A stretch of 64,000 nucleotides of DNA, from contig NZ_CP049715.1 in the NCBI RefSeq assembly GCF_011082725.1, forward strand, positions 930,001-994,000. Direction: 5' to 3'. The DNA comes from Apibacter sp. B3706 (lineage in GTDB: Bacteria > Bacteroidota > Bacteroidia > Flavobacteriales > Weeksellaceae). Position numbers and translations under genes: made by a program. Below the pieces are notes generated by a model, which saw only the letters and a list, made by a program, of their open reading frames with translations, had not been told where the DNA came from and ran no database searches. The number at the start of each line of letters is the position of its first letter. Position 1 is the first letter of the stretch. Positions 1 through 8,953 of this stretch are shown one piece after another.

Positions 1-295
1 CTTTTTCTAAATCGGGTTTATATCTTTCCGAAAGGCATCCGGTAACAAATATTTTTTCAATAGTTCCTTCTTCTTTTTGTTTGACACATTCTAAAATAGT
101 ATTAATACTTTCTTCTTTGGCATTATCTATAAATCCGCATGTATTAATTACTACAATGTCTCCATTTTGTTCATGAACAACCTCTTTGTTATTGGCTTTT
201 AATTGATTGATAAGAACTTCAGAATCGTAAATATTTTTAGAACAGCCTAAAGTTATTACGTTAATTTTTTTTTTCCCAACAGATTTTGTTCGCAT
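1..295 (-). CDS. rimO: Ribosomal protein S12 methylthiotransferase RimO, N-terminal part (cut by window edge)
   Basis: The first 98 codons of a minus-strand gene run off the left edge. Reading starts at ATG 293-295 and gives a UPF0004 domain with INVITLGCSKN near residue 11. The three cysteines expected to hold the auxiliary 4Fe-4S cluster are visible at residues 18, 53 and 87. The radical-SAM CxxxCxxC motif and the TRAM domain would lie outside the window. The enzyme adds a methylthio group to an aspartate of ribosomal protein S12. The sequence GCSKNxYDSE favours RimO over its relative MiaB, which modifies tRNA. Family assignment is strong; only the RimO/MiaB choice carries some doubt because the rest is missing. 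Confidence 0.88.
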   Translation of the reverse strand, partial: MRTKSVGKKKINVITLGCSKNIYDSEVLINQLKANNKEVVHEQNGDIVVINTCGFIDNAKEESINTILECVKQKEEGTIEKIFVTGCLSERYKPDLEK

Positions 296-376
296 TCGCT
301 GTTATTTTTAATAAGGCAAATTTATTTATATTTTTATGAAATGTATAGGACAGATTACAATCAAATAGTATTTTGA

Positions 377-1339
377 TCAATTTAATTCTAAAATTTCTTT
401 AACCCATGTTTTAACATGGTATTTATTAAGAATATGATCCGGAACTTTCTCATACTTTGAATATAAAAATTCATCCGGTATTTCAATATTTTCAGGGTCT
501 ATAATCAAAATATTCGCAGGATTATAAAAATCGTAATTGACAATGTCTTTATTGGTAGTTATCAATTTTTTATGATGTCCTAAAGCTTCAAATACACGAA
601 ATGTCAAGCCTATTTGTTCAGGCCTTTGTATGTCAACCATAAGATTAGATCTTTTAATTTTTTCAAGGACTTCATCTCTGGAAACCATTTTATTTAAATA
701 TTTAATCTTGGTTTTGAATTTTTGAGTGTAAAAATTAAAATGGTTACGATTTACAACCAGAAATTCATAGGGATAATTTTTATTTTCTAAAATTTTTGCA
801 ATTTTTTCTAATATGGGAGTTCTATTATCTAATGATGAAATATTGAAAGCTATTTTTTGCTCATGAAGATTTATATCTTCCATTTGCTCATAAATATAAT
901 TGGGTATAAATTTTAAATTATATTTTTTGGCATCATTTCTATCATAACTGTAAATTTTATCAAAATATTTAAAAGTATCTGTAATAGAAGGCATACGCTG
1001 AATACCATCGTAATGGTAAGCAATCATTTCATTACTTGTATGTTTACAAAATTTTAAAGTTTCAGGAGATAACCATTCTGCATGAATTATAACGATCTTA
1101 TCAAATTTATCGTTTTTAGATAAAGCATTTTTAATTAATTTTTCCAGATGGGTTCTTTTGATATTAGTATTAAAAAATGATTTAGTAATTAAATTTTTTA
1201 ATCGAACCCATAGATTGGGATACCTATATCTGTTTGCATAAATATCAATATGAATTGCTTCTATATCTAGTTCTTTCATTGCAGAGATAATATATTTATC
1301 ATATCTATAATAATCTAAAGATATTAAAGCGATTTTCAT
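377..1339 (-). CDS. Glycosyltransferase-like protein (CgeB/GT-B type)
   Basis: 320 residues with no signal peptide. It begins with a Rossmann-like strand (MKIALISLDYYRYD). The C-terminal third has the layout of a GT-B nucleotide-sugar domain: SNLMVDIQRPEQIGLTFRVF, then EALGHHKKLITTNKDI, then a short NILIID strand. The E-x7-E-like placement around QIGLTFRVFEALG resembles glycosyltransferases that build lipopolysaccharide or capsule in Bacteroidota. It is probably a cytoplasmic enzyme transferring a sugar to a surface glycan. It stands alone between rimO and an RNA methyltransferase, so context does not reveal the acceptor. The fold-level call is reasonable; substrate is unknown. Confidence 0.65.
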   Translation of the reverse strand: MKIALISLDYYRYDKYIISAMKELDIEAIHIDIYANRYRYPNLWVRLKNLITKSFFNTNIKRTHLEKLIKNALSKNDKFDKIVIIHAEWLSPETLKFCKHTSNEMIAYHYDGIQRMPSITDTFKYFDKIYSYDRNDAKKYNLKFIPNYIYEQMEDINLHEQKIAFNISSLDNRTPILEKIAKILENKNYPYEFLVVNRNHFNFYTQKFKTKIKYLNKMVSRDEVLEKIKRSNLMVDIQRPEQIGLTFRVFEALGHHKKLITTNKDIVNYDFYNPANILIIDPENIEIPDEFLYSKYEKVPDHILNKYHVKTWVKEILELN

Positions 1340-1440
1340 AATTTACTGTTATTATATAACCGTTGTTAGTTATTAAAATATAGCAAATTTAACTGTATGT
1401 ACTAAATTATTATATTATAATCATCAATTTTCACTAATTT

Positions 1441-2604
1441 TTAACTTATTATCTTATTTTTTTTACTTCCTTCATAAATATCGTATTGAAAAAAACGACA
1501 TTCCAATTTCCCGTTATAAATTTTAATTTTTCTTGAAGGACGTAAGCCGATTTTTTTATAGGCTTCCAAATCTGAAGTAATGAACCAAGCTAATGTGTTT
1601 TTATAATTATTTTTTAATGTATCTCCGATATTTTTATAAAAATGATCTGTAGTAATGGATAGTCTTTCATCGTAAGGAGGATTAAAAACAACTAATAAGG
1701 GAAATAGTTCTTTTTTTGAAGTAAAAAAATCCTGATTTTTTAATTCTATAAATTCTGACAAATCTGCTGCTTCAATATTATTTTTTGCAGAAACTAAGGC
1801 TTTATCAGAAATATCATATCCGACTATTTTACCTGAAAAATCTTTAATCCTGTTAATTCGAGTATCTTTTATTTTGTTAAATAACTCCAAATCGAAATTT
1901 TTCCAATTCATAAACCCAAATTGTTTTCGATGCAATTGCGGAGGCATATTTAAAGCGATCATGGCGGCTTCTACTAACAAAGTGCCCGAACCGCACATCG
2001 GGTCAAGAAAATTTCCTTTTCCGTCCCATCCTGCTAAATTCAATAATCCGGCAGCTAATACTTCATTTATAGGAGCTTCAAAATGAGATTTTCTGTAACC
2101 TCTTTTAAAGAGTGGATCTCCACTGCTGTCTAAAGATATAGTTACTTCTTGGTTACTGATATGTAAATGAAATTTTATATCCGGATTATATCTTTCAATG
2201 TCGGGTCTTTTGCCAAATTTTTTTCTGAAACGATCAACGATTCCATCTTTCATTTTTAACATAATGTATTGGGAATGTTTAAAATAATCGGAATATACCG
2301 TTGCATCAATTGCAAAAGATTGCGAATTGAAAAAATAATTTTCCCATGGAATTTTATTTATTTCCTTTTCAAAAATAGTTTCATTTTTAGCTTTAAAATG
2401 ATGTATGGGCACCAAAATTTTCAGGGCTGTTCTTAACGAATAATTCGCTTTGTATAAAAATCCTAAATCTCCAAGGAATTCAACCGCTCTGTTTTTTTTA
2501 ACAATTTGAGAAGCACCTAAATGTTTTAGTTCTTGTACAAGCACATCTTCTAAGCCATAAAAGGTTTTGGCTTGCATCGTAAAGGAATCGTTATTAGCAA
2601 ACAT
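1441..2604 (-). CDS. THUMP-domain class I SAM-dependent RNA methyltransferase (RlmL/YpsC type)
   Basis: 387 residues. The N-terminal half, to about residue 165, is a THUMP RNA-binding module preceded by the ferredoxin-like start MQAKTFYGLEDVLVQELKHL. The C-terminal half is a Rossmann methyltransferase with motif I FLDPMCGSGTLLVEAA (near residue 200), a motif II acidic strand GYDISDKA and the catalytic NPPYDERL of N2-guanine or N6-adenine methylases (near residue 310). Members of this group methylate 23S rRNA, E. coli RlmL acting at G2445. The Flavobacteriia version lacks the extra RlmK domain, which fits this length. The start at 2604 is the only ATG giving a full THUMP domain. Confidence 0.88.
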   Translation of the reverse strand: MFANNDSFTMQAKTFYGLEDVLVQELKHLGASQIVKKNRAVEFLGDLGFLYKANYSLRTALKILVPIHHFKAKNETIFEKEINKIPWENYFFNSQSFAIDATVYSDYFKHSQYIMLKMKDGIVDRFRKKFGKRPDIERYNPDIKFHLHISNQEVTISLDSSGDPLFKRGYRKSHFEAPINEVLAAGLLNLAGWDGKGNFLDPMCGSGTLLVEAAMIALNMPPQLHRKQFGFMNWKNFDLELFNKIKDTRINRIKDFSGKIVGYDISDKALVSAKNNIEAADLSEFIELKNQDFFTSKKELFPLLVVFNPPYDERLSITTDHFYKNIGDTLKNNYKNTLAWFITSDLEAYKKIGLRPSRKIKIYNGKLECRFFQYDIYEGSKKNKIIS

Positions 2605-2850
2605 TATAATATTTCAATTAAAATGAAGTTAAATGTGTTAATAGGAATATATTAAATTTTATTTAAAATATTTTTTTAAGATTTTATAGATTCTTAAAAT
2701 ATTTTTCAAATATAGGATTACTTTTTCTAGAAATTGATAATTGAGTACAATTATTAGTTGAACCGAAATAATTATTCAATCAATGGTTATTGATTACAGA
2801 TAAATTATAAAAAACATTCGCATATACTAATGAAGTTTATTGAAAAAAAT

Positions 2851-2875
2851 AAAGCCCTGTACTACAGGGCTTTTT
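2851..2875 (-). terminator. Intrinsic terminator of the PpiC operon
   Basis: Perfect 11-bp inverted repeat, AAAGCCCTGTA and its complement, around one central base. On the minus strand it follows the stop of the PpiC gene at 2893 by about 18 nt and runs into a T-rich stretch (TTTATTTTTTTC). It ends the two-gene unit coming from 6168. Confidence 0.8.
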
Positions 2876-2892
2876 AACTAATAGTTTACTGA

Positions 2893-4230
2893 TTATCTAT
2901 TTTTATTTTGTAACCAATCGATAGAAAAGTTACATTTTTTATATTCATCTTGAACTGTTATAAATGTTGAAGGAATTTGCGCTTCTACCCATTTTTCAAT
3001 TACTTCATTTTCTTTAGTTTTCTGAGCAAAGCCTTTGATTCTGTTATAATCAATTTCTAAATTCATTTTGTGAGCCGGAATTACATCGGTTATTTTCAAT
3101 AGTTTCACTACCGTTCGGTTATTTTCTTTATCTTCAAATACTTCAGATAAATCTCCTTTTCCAAGTCCTGAAAGGTTATAAAGCACTTTGGTAGGTAGTT
3201 TTATTTTTTCAAATCTGTTATCACCGGTTTGAGAATTTGATAATAAACCGCCATTATATTTAGTATATTTATCGTCAGAATATTTTAAAGCAGCTTGATT
3301 GAATGTTATTTTTTCTGATTTAATATCTTCCCTGATATCTTCCAGTTTTTTTATAGCTGTTTTAATTTCTTCTTGATTAGGAACAGACATTAATAATATA
3401 TGTCTTAAATCAATCACTTGACCTTTCTTTTTTTCAAGATAAACAATATGGAATCCATATTCAGTTTCAAATGGTTCGGATATTTGTCCTTCTTCCAATC
3501 CAAAAGCAACCGCATCGAACTCTTTTACCATTTGTTCTCTTCTAACATTTAAAATTTGTCCACCATTAGCAGCTGAACCCGGATCTTGTGAATATTTTTT
3601 AGCCATGTCAGCAAAACTGGCTCCTTCTTCAATTTGTTTTTTTATAGATTTTAATTGATCAATCAATTCTTGTTTATGACTTTCTGTTAATTTAGGATAC
3701 ATATAGATTTGCCCATATTCGATTTCTTCATTTAAAGTAGGAAATTCTGATTCATGAGCTTTGTAAAAATCTTTTAAATATTCTGGAGAAACGTCTACAT
3801 TTTTTGTTATGTCAGCCATTTTCCTTTGAGTATACATTTGATTTTTAATCATTGTTTCGAGTAAACTTCTTAGCTCACCCATAGTTTTAAATTTGAAATT
3901 GGTTAGAATATTGACATCTGAACCAAAATAATTTCTATATCCTTCAATACGTGATTCAGCCTCTCTGGCTACTTCATCTTTATTAACAGTTATAAGAGTA
4001 TCTTGTTTAGCTTTATATAAAATAATTTTTTCTTTCATCATATTTTCTATAAAGCTGCATCTATCAGTTACGGTTTGTCCTTCAGATCGAGCGTAATTTT
4101 CACCTTCTTTAACATCAGTTTCTGTAATAATTTCATTTCCCACGACAGCTACAATTCCATCAATTTTTGTTTCTTGCGCAAAAATGAAGGTAGCCATAAA
4201 AAAGGTTACAACTATAAATAATCTATTCAT
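2893..4230 (-). CDS. SurA-like periplasmic peptidyl-prolyl isomerase (two parvulin domains)
   Basis: 445 residues counted from ATG 4230; an upstream in-frame TTG at 4251 is less likely because the signal peptide starts cleanly at MNRLFIVVTFFMATFIFAQE. After the signal comes a SurA_N-type helical chaperone domain (DGIVAVVGNEIITETDV). Then follow two PpiC/parvulin domains, about 170-270 (EEIEYGQIYMYPK ... GGQILNV) and 280-380 (DLRHILLMSVPNQEE ... YNGGLLSNSQTG). The family helps outer-membrane proteins fold in the periplasm by isomerising proline bonds and holding unfolded chains. It lies 72 bp downstream of another PpiC-like gene in the same direction and is followed by a terminator, so the two are probably co-transcribed. 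Confidence 0.87.
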   Translation of the reverse strand: MNRLFIVVTFFMATFIFAQETKIDGIVAVVGNEIITETDVKEGENYARSEGQTVTDRCSFIENMMKEKIILYKAKQDTLITVNKDEVAREAESRIEGYRNYFGSDVNILTNFKFKTMGELRSLLETMIKNQMYTQRKMADITKNVDVSPEYLKDFYKAHESEFPTLNEEIEYGQIYMYPKLTESHKQELIDQLKSIKKQIEEGASFADMAKKYSQDPGSAANGGQILNVRREQMVKEFDAVAFGLEEGQISEPFETEYGFHIVYLEKKKGQVIDLRHILLMSVPNQEEIKTAIKKLEDIREDIKSEKITFNQAALKYSDDKYTKYNGGLLSNSQTGDNRFEKIKLPTKVLYNLSGLGKGDLSEVFEDKENNRTVVKLLKITDVIPAHKMNLEIDYNRIKGFAQKTKENEVIEKWVEAQIPSTFITVQDEYKKCNFSIDWLQNKNR

Positions 4231-4302
4231 TTTAATTTTTATATTCTGCAAATTTAAAATTCTTTTATGAGTAATTAGTGTTTATATTAGTTTTTAACGT
4301 TA

Positions 4303-6168
4303 TCATTTATAAATATCTTTTAATCTTTTTACTTGATTTGAATCCATTGTGACAACAGCATTCTCTTTTAATAATTTTATTGTTTGTGACGTTTTAAAAT
4401 CAATGAATTCATTTAAATAATATTTTTGAAGATCATCTAAACTCATTTTATCATTTTTAATTATTTTTTTAATATTTATTATCAATCTTCTATTTTTACT
4501 GTCAACGACATATAATCCTTTAGTTAATTTTTTATTTACAGGCAAATTAAGAGATTCTCGAGTCTTTTTACCTTCTTCAATTATTAATTCTTCACGTTTA
4601 TCTTCAAATTGATTTTTTATAAAGTTTACTGACTTTTTATTTTTTAACCAGTTAAGGACTTTAGTTTCTATATCAGAATTGAGACAATAATAAAAAGTAC
4701 CTTCAATTCTTTCCTTCCAGGTCAATCGAGCAGCTTGATCATGTAAGAATTTTTTTTGACCGATTTTATCGTTTTGAGCTTCGTAAGCAATTAAATTAAG
4801 CGCATATTTAATAAGAAGTTGATCTTTTAAATTCTCATAATTTTTTTTAGCTTTGTTGAATTCGAAAAAATGTGTCTTGTAATACTCCAAAATATTCTCT
4901 TTCCCCCAATTATTTAAATAATCAAAAATTAATTGATTTCTTTCATAATAATTTTCAGAATTTAAATATTGTTTAAGATTTACCAGTATATCATTTAAGG
5001 TAAGTGTATAGGAATCTCCAATAGTAATAATTGTCTCATTATTTGGAATAGTAAAATCAGTAAATTGATTATAAGTTTGAGGTAAAGAAGAAATAAAATT
5101 ACTTAGATGGATAAAATTTTCTTTATAAAAAGGTTGTTTTTTTAATTTCAAAATTAATAAATCGTTTAACCGTTTGATTTCTTCTGATTTTTTTAAGCTG
5201 TTGTATATTTTATTTCTAGCGATTGAATATGAATCATAATTATCATTAAAATAATATTCACAAATAACATAACCATCTTCTAATTTAATGGGTTGAGAAT
5301 AATCCGGGGTATTATTAGGTTCGGATTTAATTTGATTAACCACATATGTATATACTTCCTCATTAGAAAGAATATTATTTTTATTTAAAACATTATAATT
5401 TTTAAAGATTTCATCTTTAATTTTAGAAAAGCTTTCTCCTTGTTTAAGTTCTTTATAAACTTTATCAATCTCAATTTTACCTAATCGAGAAGTATCCGGA
5501 ATATATATTTGGCCTAAAGATACTTCACCTAAGTATTTTCTTTCATTGGAAACCAAAATAAGATATATATTATCATTTTCATCTACAAATGTAGTTACCT
5601 GATTAAGCGGTGCATTATATATAGCATCCACCACATTTTTATTTAAAGCGAATATATTTAAATAAGAAGGTTTTTTAAAATCCGAAAGTATTGAATATTT
5701 TGATACGGCTTTTTCAAAGCGTAAGGGATCATTACCGATGCTATCTATAATTGAATTTATAAATTTGCTTTTATAAGTTTCATTTTTGTTGGTTAAAAAT
5801 TCATTTTTAAAAACCAACAATTGAAATTTTTTTTCAACCAGAATTTTTTTATAATAATCACGCAGTAACGGTTCAAGAAATTCAGAAGGATAAAATAAGC
5901 TGTTTTTTAATTGTTCAGCTCCTTTGGCTAATTCTGACTGAAAACCTATAGAATTTTCTATGTTGTTTGCAAGTGCATATTGTTTAAGAAGGTTAAAGTC
6001 AATATAATTGTCTATAGTTTTGTCCGTTCCAAGCAGTTCTAAACTTTTTCTATAATTATTTTCAAAATTATTGGTATAAATAATTTCATTATTTATGGTC
6101 ATTAAAACCGATTGTGAAAATACAATACAGGTAAAAAAATATAAACAAACACTTATGGATTTTTTCAC
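4303..6168 (-). CDS. Large divergent PpiC/SurA-like periplasmic protein
   Basis: 621 residues with a typical signal peptide (MKKSISVCLYFFTCIVFSQS). The N-terminus repeats the SurA_N pattern (VLMTINNEIIYTNNFENNYR). A parvulin-like segment sits at about 110-260 (FQLLVFKNEFLTNKNE ... LGEVSLGQIYIPDTSRL), and a second weaker one at about 240-320. The C-terminal 300 residues are helical, lysine-rich and not recognised. It precedes the shorter SurA-like gene in the same operon, so a joint role in outer-membrane protein biogenesis is likely. Active-site residues of the isomerase domain are hard to place, so it may act only as a chaperone. Family placement rests on the domain pattern and on context. 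Confidence 0.72.
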   Translation of the reverse strand: MKKSISVCLYFFTCIVFSQSVLMTINNEIIYTNNFENNYRKSLELLGTDKTIDNYIDFNLLKQYALANNIENSIGFQSELAKGAEQLKNSLFYPSEFLEPLLRDYYKKILVEKKFQLLVFKNEFLTNKNETYKSKFINSIIDSIGNDPLRFEKAVSKYSILSDFKKPSYLNIFALNKNVVDAIYNAPLNQVTTFVDENDNIYLILVSNERKYLGEVSLGQIYIPDTSRLGKIEIDKVYKELKQGESFSKIKDEIFKNYNVLNKNNILSNEEVYTYVVNQIKSEPNNTPDYSQPIKLEDGYVICEYYFNDNYDSYSIARNKIYNSLKKSEEIKRLNDLLILKLKKQPFYKENFIHLSNFISSLPQTYNQFTDFTIPNNETIITIGDSYTLTLNDILVNLKQYLNSENYYERNQLIFDYLNNWGKENILEYYKTHFFEFNKAKKNYENLKDQLLIKYALNLIAYEAQNDKIGQKKFLHDQAARLTWKERIEGTFYYCLNSDIETKVLNWLKNKKSVNFIKNQFEDKREELIIEEGKKTRESLNLPVNKKLTKGLYVVDSKNRRLIINIKKIIKNDKMSLDDLQKYYLNEFIDFKTSQTIKLLKENAVVTMDSNQVKRLKDIYK

Positions 6169-6296
6169 TTTTACTTATTTTATATGATACAAAAATATAT
6201 AAAGAATTAGTACTCTGAAAATATTTTTAACTCTTTAAACAATGGAATATTTTGATTGTAATTACTTTACAGCTTTTATACAATATATAAGATAGG

Positions 6297-6866
6297 TTAA
6301 AAGGTTAGATTTTCAAGATATTCATAGACTATATGCGTTGGTAATCCCATAATAGTAAAAAATGAACCGTTTATTTTATCGATTTTTGCCAACCCTATCC
6401 AGTCTTGAATACCATAAGAACCCGATTTATCATAGGGTTTGAAATGAGATAGGTAAAATTCAATTTCTTTTTCATTCATAGGTAAAAAATGAACTTCTGT
6501 ACAATCCGTAAAAACCTTAAAATCTTTTTTGGTTGAAAATCCTACAGAAGTATACACTTTATGTGAATTTCCTGATAATTCAAACAACATTTTTTTTGCT
6601 TGTTCGAAATTTTCAGGTTTTTCCAATGCATGATCTTTCATCCAAACAATGGTATCTGCTGTGATCACAACCGTTTGATCAGCTACTTCTCCATAATGTT
6701 TCGATTTCTGCTCTGCTAAATATTCGGTAATTTGATTTTCTTTTAATAAGGGAGAATAACTTTCATCTATATTTAAATGTAGAGTCTCAAATTTGTAATT
6801 TAAACTTTTTAAAAGTTCTTGTCTTCGTGGAGATTGAGAAGCTAAAATAATTTTAAATGTATTCAT
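6297..6866 (-). CDS. maf: Maf-family nucleoside triphosphate pyrophosphatase
   Basis: 189 residues, normal length. It has the family signature KIILASQSPRRQELLKSL at the N-terminus, the acidic TADTIVW and KPENFEQAKKML segments in the middle, and GSYGIQDWIGLAKIDKINGS near the C-terminus. Maf proteins hydrolyse dTTP, UTP and modified nucleotides to monophosphates and keep them out of nucleic acids. The TADTIV, KP and GSYGIQ motifs suggest the dTTP/UTP-specific YhdE branch. It is a single gene, separated from lpd by a strong terminator. Confidence 0.92.
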   Translation of the reverse strand: MNTFKIILASQSPRRQELLKSLNYKFETLHLNIDESYSPLLKENQITEYLAEQKSKHYGEVADQTVVITADTIVWMKDHALEKPENFEQAKKMLFELSGNSHKVYTSVGFSTKKDFKVFTDCTEVHFLPMNEKEIEFYLSHFKPYDKSGSYGIQDWIGLAKIDKINGSFFTIMGLPTHIVYEYLENLTF

Positions 6867-6896
6867 ATAGTTGTAATTCGAAAATCAATAAGTTAA

Positions 6897-6937
6897 AAAA
6901 TAAAAGACTATCTATTAGCAAGATAGTCTTTTATTTT
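6897..6937 (-). terminator. Strong terminator downstream of lpd
   Basis: Perfect 17-bp inverted repeat (left arm ends GACTATCT, right arm starts AGATAGTC) around the 7-nt loop ATTAGCA, with an A-tract on one side and a T-tract on the other. It sits between the lpd stop (7024) and the maf start (6866), both minus strand, so it ends lpd. The symmetric tracts would also let it work on the plus strand. Confidence 0.85.
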
Positions 6938-7023
6938 AAAATTATATTTTGCATCCATTATATATTAATTTAAATAGAATAAGAATTCATACTATTTAAA
7001 CAGAACTATATAACTAAACAATA

Positions 7024-8412
7024 TTATAAATCGATTGCTTCTCCATATGCCGCCTCTGTTGCACCTTTAAATGCTTCTGAAATAGTCGGATGTGGATGCA
7101 CAGTGGTTAAAATTTCATGTGAAGTAGCTTCTAATCTTCTCACAGCTACAGCTTCCGCAATCATATCAGTAACTCCGTTACCTACCATATGACAACCTAA
7201 TAACTCACCGTATTTGGCATCATAAATAACTTTTATAAAACCATCAGTGTCACCGTTAGCAGTTGCTTTTCCGGATGCTACAAAAGGAAATTTACCCACT
7301 TTAATATCATAACCTGCTTCTTTGGCTTTTTTCTCTGTCATACCCACAGAAGCGATTTCAGGAGAACAATAAGTACATCCCGGAATGTTTCCATAATCAA
7401 TAGGTTCAACATTCATACCTTTAATTTTTTCAACACAAAGAATTCCTTCTGCAGAAGCTACGTGGGCTAAAGCAGGGCCGGGAATAACATCACCAATGGC
7501 ATAATAGCCTGGAATGTTTGTATTGTAAAAACTGTCAACAAGGATTCTTCCTTTATCTGTAGATATTCCTACCTCTTCTAATCCTATATTTTCAATATTT
7601 GCGGTAATACCTACTGCAGATAAAATAATATCTGCTTCTAAAGTTATTTCTCCGTTCGCTGTTTTAACAAAAGCTTTAACTCCGTCTCCCTGAGTTTCAA
7701 CTTTTTCAACTGAAGAATTAACCATAACTTCTATACCATGTTTTTTAATAGATTTTTCAACATGTTTGGAAACTTCTTCGTCTTCAACAGGGACAATATT
7801 AGGTAAAAATTCAACTACGGTTACTTTAACTCCCATGGTTGCATAGAAATATGCAAATTCAATACCTATAGCTCCCGAACCAACTACAATCATAGATTTA
7901 GGCATAGTTGGAAGAGTAAGGGCTTCTCTATAACCGATTATTTTTTTACCATCTTGAGGTAAATTAGGTAATACTCTTGATCTTGCACCGGTAGCAATAA
8001 TAATGTGAGATGCTGAATATTCTGTTACTTTACCTTCTTTATCAGTAACCTCTATTTTTTTTCCGGGCTTAACTTTGGCATTTCCGTTAATTACATCAAT
8101 TTTATTTTTTTTCATAAGGAAGCCAACCCCTTTATTCATTTTATCGGCTACTCCCCTACTGCGTTTAATAACATTAGAAAAATCAAAAGATGATTCGGTT
8201 TTATTCAATCCAAATTCTTCAGCATGATTTATTTCTTCATATACGTGAGCACTTTTAATAAGAGCTTTAGTTGGTATACATCCCCAGTTTAAACAAATTC
8301 CTCCTAGATTTTCTCGCTCAACTACAGCTGTTTTAAAACCTAATTGAGCGGCTCTAATAGCAGCAACATATCCACCGGGCCCGCTACCTATAACTATAAT
8401 ATCATAATTCAT
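7024..8412 (-). CDS. lpd: Dihydrolipoyl dehydrogenase (E3)
   Basis: 462 residues, full length. It starts with the FAD-binding GSGPGGYVAAIRAAQLG and the redox-active disulfide GGICLNWGCIPTKAL. Next are the NAD-binding GSGAIGIEFAYFYATMG and the second FAD motif YAIGDVIPGPALAHVA, and the C-terminal His-Glu pair appears in TVHPHPTISEA. The flavoenzyme reoxidises dihydrolipoamide of 2-oxo acid dehydrogenase or glycine cleavage complexes and passes electrons to NAD. No E1/E2 genes are adjacent, so it may serve several complexes. A TAnnTTTG-type box lies 21 nt before the start. Confidence 0.97.
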   Translation of the reverse strand: MNYDIIVIGSGPGGYVAAIRAAQLGFKTAVVERENLGGICLNWGCIPTKALIKSAHVYEEINHAEEFGLNKTESSFDFSNVIKRSRGVADKMNKGVGFLMKKNKIDVINGNAKVKPGKKIEVTDKEGKVTEYSASHIIIATGARSRVLPNLPQDGKKIIGYREALTLPTMPKSMIVVGSGAIGIEFAYFYATMGVKVTVVEFLPNIVPVEDEEVSKHVEKSIKKHGIEVMVNSSVEKVETQGDGVKAFVKTANGEITLEADIILSAVGITANIENIGLEEVGISTDKGRILVDSFYNTNIPGYYAIGDVIPGPALAHVASAEGILCVEKIKGMNVEPIDYGNIPGCTYCSPEIASVGMTEKKAKEAGYDIKVGKFPFVASGKATANGDTDGFIKVIYDAKYGELLGCHMVGNGVTDMIAEAVAVRRLEATSHEILTTVHPHPTISEAFKGATEAAYGEAIDL

Positions 8413-8432
8413 GGTACAGATTATTTTGTTGA

Positions 8433-8440
8433 CAAAAATA
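8433..8440 (-). promoter_or_regulatory. Candidate -7 box of lpd
   Basis: TATTTTTG on the minus strand matches the Bacteroidota -7 consensus TAnnTTTG and lies about 20 nt upstream of the lpd ATG. I see no well-spaced -33 TTG, so this is a single-element match. Confidence 0.4.
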
Positions 8441-8562
8441 CTATTTTTTTTCCAAAAAGAAGATTTATATATATAAACCCAAAAAATGCATAATATTTGT
8501 TTATAATTTAAAAAATATTATAAGATTACGGTTTTATTAATATTTAATATAAATAAAAATAT

Positions 8563-8880
8563 ATGCAAGAAACGAATCAAACTTATAGTAATTCATATGA
8601 AATTTCACAAGATCAACTTAAAGATGCTAATAGTAAAAAATTAATAGCCGGAATTTGTGGTATTCTACTAGGTAGTTTTGGTATTCATAAGTTTTACTTA
8701 GGGTATAATAAAGAAGGCTTAATTATGTTATTAATTACTTTATTAACTTCATGGTTTACTTGTGGTGGAGGCGCAATTGTAATGGGTATTATAGGATTAA
8801 TTGAAGGAATTTTGTACCTTACCAAATCTGATAAAGAATTTTATAAGACTTATATTTTAAATCGTAAAGGGTGGTTTTAA
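8563..8880 (+). CDS. TM2-domain membrane protein
   Basis: 105 residues. After a polar N-terminus of about 25 residues comes a TM2 domain: KKLIAGICGILLGSFGIHKF, FYLGYNKEGLIMLLITLL, then a second membrane segment ending in GLIEGILYLTKSD. The GxHKFYLG turn between the two helices is the hallmark of the family. TM2 proteins are small inner-membrane proteins of unknown function. The gene stands alone on the plus strand and faces tamB; its terminator overlaps the end of tamB. Confidence 0.87.
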   Translation: MQETNQTYSNSYEISQDQLKDANSKKLIAGICGILLGSFGIHKFYLGYNKEGLIMLLITLLTSWFTCGGGAIVMGIIGLIEGILYLTKSDKEFYKTYILNRKGWF

Positions 8881-8918
8881 TAAAATTTATAATAATTTAT
8901 AACGCTATAATTAATTTT

Positions 8919-8953
8919 GGAATCCATTAGTGAGTACTAATGGAATCCTTTTT
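8919..8953 (+). terminator. Terminator of the TM2 gene, overlapping the tamB stop
   Basis: A 13-bp stem with one A-A mismatch (GGAATCCATTAGT against ACTAATGGAATCC) around the loop GAGT, followed by TTTTTA on the plus strand. The tamB stop codon (8927-8929) lies inside the left arm, so this hairpin also encodes the last codons of tamB. Confidence 0.7.
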
